The notes under the pieces: model-generated
The model's database searches: none
Seen by the model: only the letters and a program-made list of their open reading frames with translations
Told to the model about the DNA's origin: nothing
Shown here: positions 16,401 through 30,260 of the stretch, piece by piece
How positions within the stretch are numbered: the stretch's first letter is position 1
Layout: every line of letters starts with the position of its first letter
Translations under genes and position numbers: made by a program
From: Lingula anatina
Taxonomy: Eukaryota > Brachiopoda > Lingulata > Lingulida > Lingulidae
DNA length: 30,260 nucleotides
Direction of reading: 5' to 3'
Assembly: GCF_001039355.2 (NCBI RefSeq)
Contig: NW_019773714.1
Location: 422,067 to 452,326 of the forward strand

Positions 16401-17049
16401 CAGTGCATCCATAAGTAGAAATGTGTCCTCGGCTGGCTCATAGACGTGGTCATAGTCATTGGCATTTAGATGAGAAATATCAGGGGTTGGGAAATGTGAA
16501 AATTTCTCCATGGGTCAGTTGATTTTATTCATGAATATGAATAGTTGGAAAGGGTTCAGATCTCATGCAGTAGGCTGAAGCAAAGAAAAGAGATTCTCAG
16601 GGTCATTTAAGTGTTAAAGACTTAATTTAGGCAAAAAAAATCTGGTTATAATTTAGTACTTTCATAGGATAACAACAGCAACAGGACTGTTGTTTAAAAT
16701 AAATAATTAAAAATAAAAATGTTAAATTTAAAAGTAATTTCTTTAAGATATGGTCTCTTTTCTTTGCTTTAAGACAACAAATATTTAACTTTGAAGCAAA
16801 ACAAGACAAATAAAATTATATTTAACCCATTTCATTATGTTTGATGATAACTTTTATATAACACTCAATTGAACTACTTACCAGCTTTTTTATAACATTT
16901 CTTTTCAAATACAGTCTTTGTAACTGCCTTAAGTCTTGACATTGAAGAAGGCAGCTTGGTAATTCTGTCAGACCTTTATAATTCAGCTGCAGTATGGTGT
17001 TGCTGTTTTTCTGCGCATCCAGCAACTCTGGGATTTCATCCACTGACAT
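13009..17049 (-). CDS. LRRC28: Leucine-rich repeat-containing protein 28
   Basis: Eight coding exons in order: 17049-16882, 15332-15295, 15046-15009, 14860-14723, 14363-14157, 13957-13873, 13679-13489, 13277-13009. The phases are consistent and the product is 377 aa (human about 367). The start MSVDEIPELL was chosen because the exon begins just upstream, at an acceptor ending at 17062 (TTTATTACAG), and because it aligns with the human N-terminus. A longer frame reaching an ATG at 17101-17103 would read through that acceptor. About eight leucine-rich repeats run from residue 20 to 235 (for example LYLHSNELNELP, LDVMSNRLQHLPEEIGQC). The family-specific tail follows: TVFLPQDIHAVG, then a cysteine pair CHNC and a second pair near CSFNC, which could bind a metal. 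The molecular function of LRRC28 is poorly known. There is no signal peptide or membrane helix, so it is likely intracellular. The 1.5-kb first coding intron hosts N6AMT1. Confidence 0.9.
13401..13454. repeat. (TA)27 microsatellite
   Basis: About 54 bp of pure TA in the last intron of LRRC28, roughly 35 bp downstream (in gene orientation) of the donor of the penultimate exon. Likely length-polymorphic. Confidence 0.95.
15647..15704. repeat. 29-bp tandem duplication
   Basis: Two exact adjacent copies of a 29-bp unit beginning GATTATTATTTTAAAG (15647-15675 and 15676-15704), about 130 bp past the N6AMT1 stop, in an intron of LRRC28. Confidence 0.9.
15837..16511 (-). CDS. N6AMT1: Methyltransferase N6AMT1/HEMK2, single exon
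   Basis: A complete intronless 224-aa class I SAM-dependent methyltransferase (human about 214 aa). Motifs in order: YEPAEDTFLLMDAL near residue 25; SAM-binding motif I SLEVGCGSGIVSTFLAQ; the acidic motif II region CSDVNPKA; catalytic NPPYVVTPPVEVGSSGIEA with the NPPY signature of glutamine/lysine/adenine N-methyltransferases; then WAGGERGREVMDRFFPQVP and a C-terminal LSVLRFTRK. The family acts with TRMT112 to methylate the glutamine of the GGQ motif in eRF1. It is also reported as histone H4K12 methyltransferase (KMT9), while a DNA 6mA role is disputed. The family residues look intact, so it is probably functional. It lies wholly inside the first coding intron of LRRC28 on the same strand. 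The human gene has several introns, so the intronless form may derive from a retrocopy. Confidence 0.95.
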   Translation of the reverse strand: MEKFSHFPTPDISHLNANDYDHVYEPAEDTFLLMDALEKDIEIITMLNPSVSLEVGCGSGIVSTFLAQILKMKVFHICSDVNPKATAVTLRTARQNNVDLNPVLTDLASALLYRCQGNVDILIFNPPYVVTPPVEVGSSGIEASWAGGERGREVMDRFFPQVPLLLSKCGVFYLVVIKENDIDEIQSIMEENGFIMNVVLSRKSGPEHLSVLRFTRKNPFQHAS

Positions 17050-18929
17050 TCTGCTACATCTCTGTAATAAAGATTTAAGTGACAAATTACTTTCACCCAG
17101 CATTGATGAATCTCTTTCAGCTTTGTTTCAAGGCTCCAGTACACATGAATACTACCAATGGATTTGTATTTGTTTATTTTTAAATAAGAAGACACCAAAA
17201 CTGCTTTCAAACAGTTTGGACTAAGAAAACTTGTGTGTTTACCTAATGCATGACGTAAATAATTGATTAAATTGAACAAAGTATCTGAGCCGGTTTTTCA
17301 AGACTCAAATCAAGTCCTTGTACTTTAATTGTAGGGCCCCTACAATTAAAGTACAGGGGGACACAGTCATATTTTTGTTAGGACATATTTATTAGACCAC
17401 CATGTATATTGTAAGCTTTGCTTTATACAATTCTTCCCAAAATAATGGGCTTTTATGCACAATCTTAGATTCATACCACCGTGCACTACGTAGCTGCACG
17501 AACATACCCCTTTTGAGAACTGCTTCAATGCTGTGTCCTACTGCTTCTGCCCGTGTGTTATCTTGCTGCGGGATTAAATTCCCTCCATCTCTAAGCTCTC
17601 CTTTCTTAATATTACATAGCAAAAAATTCTCAAATGATAAAACTTTTAATTATTATCTATTTAGTATAATTTTAATTCAGAATGCATATATCAAAATTAA
17701 AATAATAAAATCATCACAATATATCAACTAATAAAATATCGCAAAGAAATAAGCCCGAGCCCTTTAAAAATGTCTGCGCCCATGAGGTAGCAGCATTTGC
17801 TTCGGAACGTCCAGCTTTTCAAAAACAAACACATTTTACCAACCTGATAAACAACTACTGTCGAGCGTTTTATCGTTTCTTGAAGAAACTTAAATTATGT
17901 AAGTATTTGTCATCTTTTTTTCATAAGTTAAAGCAAGGAGGTACATGTATAGGACTTGGTTAATAGCTTTACTGGTACATGTACCCAGTACTAATTAAGG
18001 GTCTTTAATTTCGATATCCCTTAAAATTCCTTCTTATTTTTCTTTCAGCAATGGAGCCAAGATAATGCTGATCTGGCGCTGCCTATGGAGGTTAGATGGA
18101 AATATCTATTTTACCAACTGATACCTTTTTTTTTCAGCTGACGTAAGAAAACAAAATAGATTTTATCAGTTCCCCTGTGATTGTTTATTGATCACTAATT
18201 TCTTGATTGATGTTTATTAGCAATCTGAAAACATACCAATTTCTGATCTATCTGCTTGTGTTATCTTCCACTTTTCATTTTAAGTGTTTCCTTACTGGGT
18301 TTCAGTATTTGGGGTAAGATTTAAACACTTTTTTATTTGATTACGGATTAACGAGTTGGGGGTTAATTGCTTATTAATTTATAAATTAATTGATTTACTC
18401 CATCTATTTCAGATTTATATATAATATTTTATCCAGGATGTTTCAGGCTGTTTCTCCTGAAAATTTCATTGAAATATCTTGATTTTTTATGGAAACAGTA
18501 GACGTTTTTGTATAACTCTTCTATAATTTTGATGATCACAGTTTTTCACAAATCATAATGTTAAACAAATAGAAAAAAATGTGTCAAATTGGGAAGAGTA
18601 TTTTTGCAATATCTTTATCAATTTTTGGGCTACAGACTTGAATTTTGTATCAAAATTCTTTTTTTTTAATTTATTTATTTTTTTTTTTTTCGTGGTCTAT
18701 CTGACTGCCTTGGTTTTAGGAGGTTGTAACATACCCACATGTAGCAAGACTCTACTCATGTTTTGTTTCATCACTATTTGCAAACCTTCAGTCTGTATTA
18801 GGTTATTGCTTACATATTTTCCAACAACTGTATACAAAAAATCATATCGATTCAGATTTCGGGTTCAAATTTGAATAAAGTTAACAATATCTATATTATC
18901 ATAATAAATGTTTTGTTTTTGGTTTATAG
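17050..18929. other. Divergent LRRC28 / ELP1 spacer with 5' UTR exons
   Basis: This holds the 5' parts of both genes. Likely noncoding exon signals are a donor AATTAT|GTAAGTATT at 17898 for ELP1 (+) and the acceptor at 18929 (GGTTTATAG) just before the ELP1 start exon. A locally less AT-rich stretch at about 17740-17900 may be the promoter. 17390-17630 has unusually even base composition and an open frame of 76 codons on the - strand that I do not recognise. No other exon is supported. Confidence 0.4.
17320..17354. repeat. Near-perfect 35-bp palindrome
   Basis: Fourteen-base arms GTACTTTAATTGTA and TACAATTAAAGTAC flank a GGGCCCC centre. It would form a stable hairpin. It could be an element terminus or a cruciform-prone site, and its function is unknown. 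Confidence 0.9.
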
Positions 18930-18938
18930 CCATAAGCC

Positions 18939-30021
<11,083 letters not shown>

Positions 30022-30232
30022 GTAAATACTTGTTTTATCATATATCATGAGTTGAGGAAAATCCAGAAATCGGTTTTGAAATTTTGGTGAGCAGTTTGTT
30101 CAGTTGGAAATTGATATCAATATGTTATTCATATGGTGTGAAATTTTGTGAAATAGTATGCCAGTTGCATGCTTTCTATTGATGTCATTTGCTCTAATTT
30201 TTTTGTAAGTGGTAATGCATTTATATCTTCAG

Positions 30233-30256
30233 GTACAAGCAATGCTATCCTCATAA
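30233..30256 (+). other. Candidate ELP1 exon 28 start, with in-frame stop
   Basis: A good acceptor TATATCTTCAG precedes 30233. In the phase set by exon 27 the sequence reads VQAMLSS and then a stop at 30254-30256. A shifted frame reads YKQCYPHK, which resembles the family continuation after RLV (YK...). It may be a pseudo-acceptor, an alternative short end, or a sequence error close to the window edge. Confidence 0.3.
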
Positions 30257-30260
30257 AACA

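Noticed and set aside
16575-16770. Short inverted copies of AAGCAAAGAAAAGAG at about 16576 and 16755
   Set aside because: Only about 16 bp in purine-rich AT DNA; likely chance, with no flanking duplication.
17050-17103. Longer LRRC28 start at 17101-17103
   Set aside because: It reads through a good splice acceptor (TTTATTACAG) and the extra residues do not fit the family N-terminus.
17392-17622. 76-codon - strand frame as an LRRC28 or independent exon
   Set aside because: No convincing splice sites or family match. Kept only as a note on the spacer.

Overview
This is an AT-rich piece of an animal genome. It is intron-rich, with canonical GT-AG splice sites, several microsatellites and an assembly gap of 137 Ns. 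It is not bacterial or viral. Four genes are recognisable orthologues of human genes (KATNAL2, LRRC28, N6AMT1, ELP1). Their exons splice together with consistent reading phases, and the KATNAL2 and LRRC28 products are close to the human lengths. Strong conservation of sequence and exon structure with vertebrates suggests a slowly evolving invertebrate such as a mollusc, annelid, brachiopod or hemichordate. The species cannot be named from this window, and all assignments come from remembered family sequences, not from a search.

Layout from left to right: 1-687 holds nothing I recognise. 688-1418 is a DNA transposon-like element with long terminal inverted repeats and an apparent 8-bp target duplication. 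It carries a broken first piece of a RecQ-like helicase. 1531-2095 holds the probable last exons of an unidentified + strand gene. 2143-3920 is convergent intergenic DNA. 3921-10342 (- strand) is a complete 15-exon KATNAL2, a katanin-like AAA ATPase, with a 214-bp hairpin element in one intron. A compact divergent promoter around 10343-10400 separates it from an uncharacterised acidic 428-aa protein at 10996-12282 (+). A second inverted-repeat element lies in that gene's 3' UTR. 13009-17049 (- strand) is LRRC28 in 8 coding exons, with an intronless N6AMT1 (HEMK2) methyltransferase nested in its first coding intron on the same strand. 17050-18929 is the divergent spacer. From 18939 to the window end (+) are the first 27 coding exons of ELP1, the Elongator scaffold.

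The genes are arranged as a series of head-to-head and tail-to-tail pairs. Nothing shows that they form one pathway, although N6AMT1 (modification of release factor eRF1) and ELP1 (tRNA wobble-uridine modification) both act on the translation apparatus. The most unusual items are the helicase-bearing inverted-repeat element, the two hairpin elements, the nested single-exon N6AMT1, and a reading-frame problem at the last ELP1 exon candidate. I found no clear evidence of a wholly new multi-gene system.
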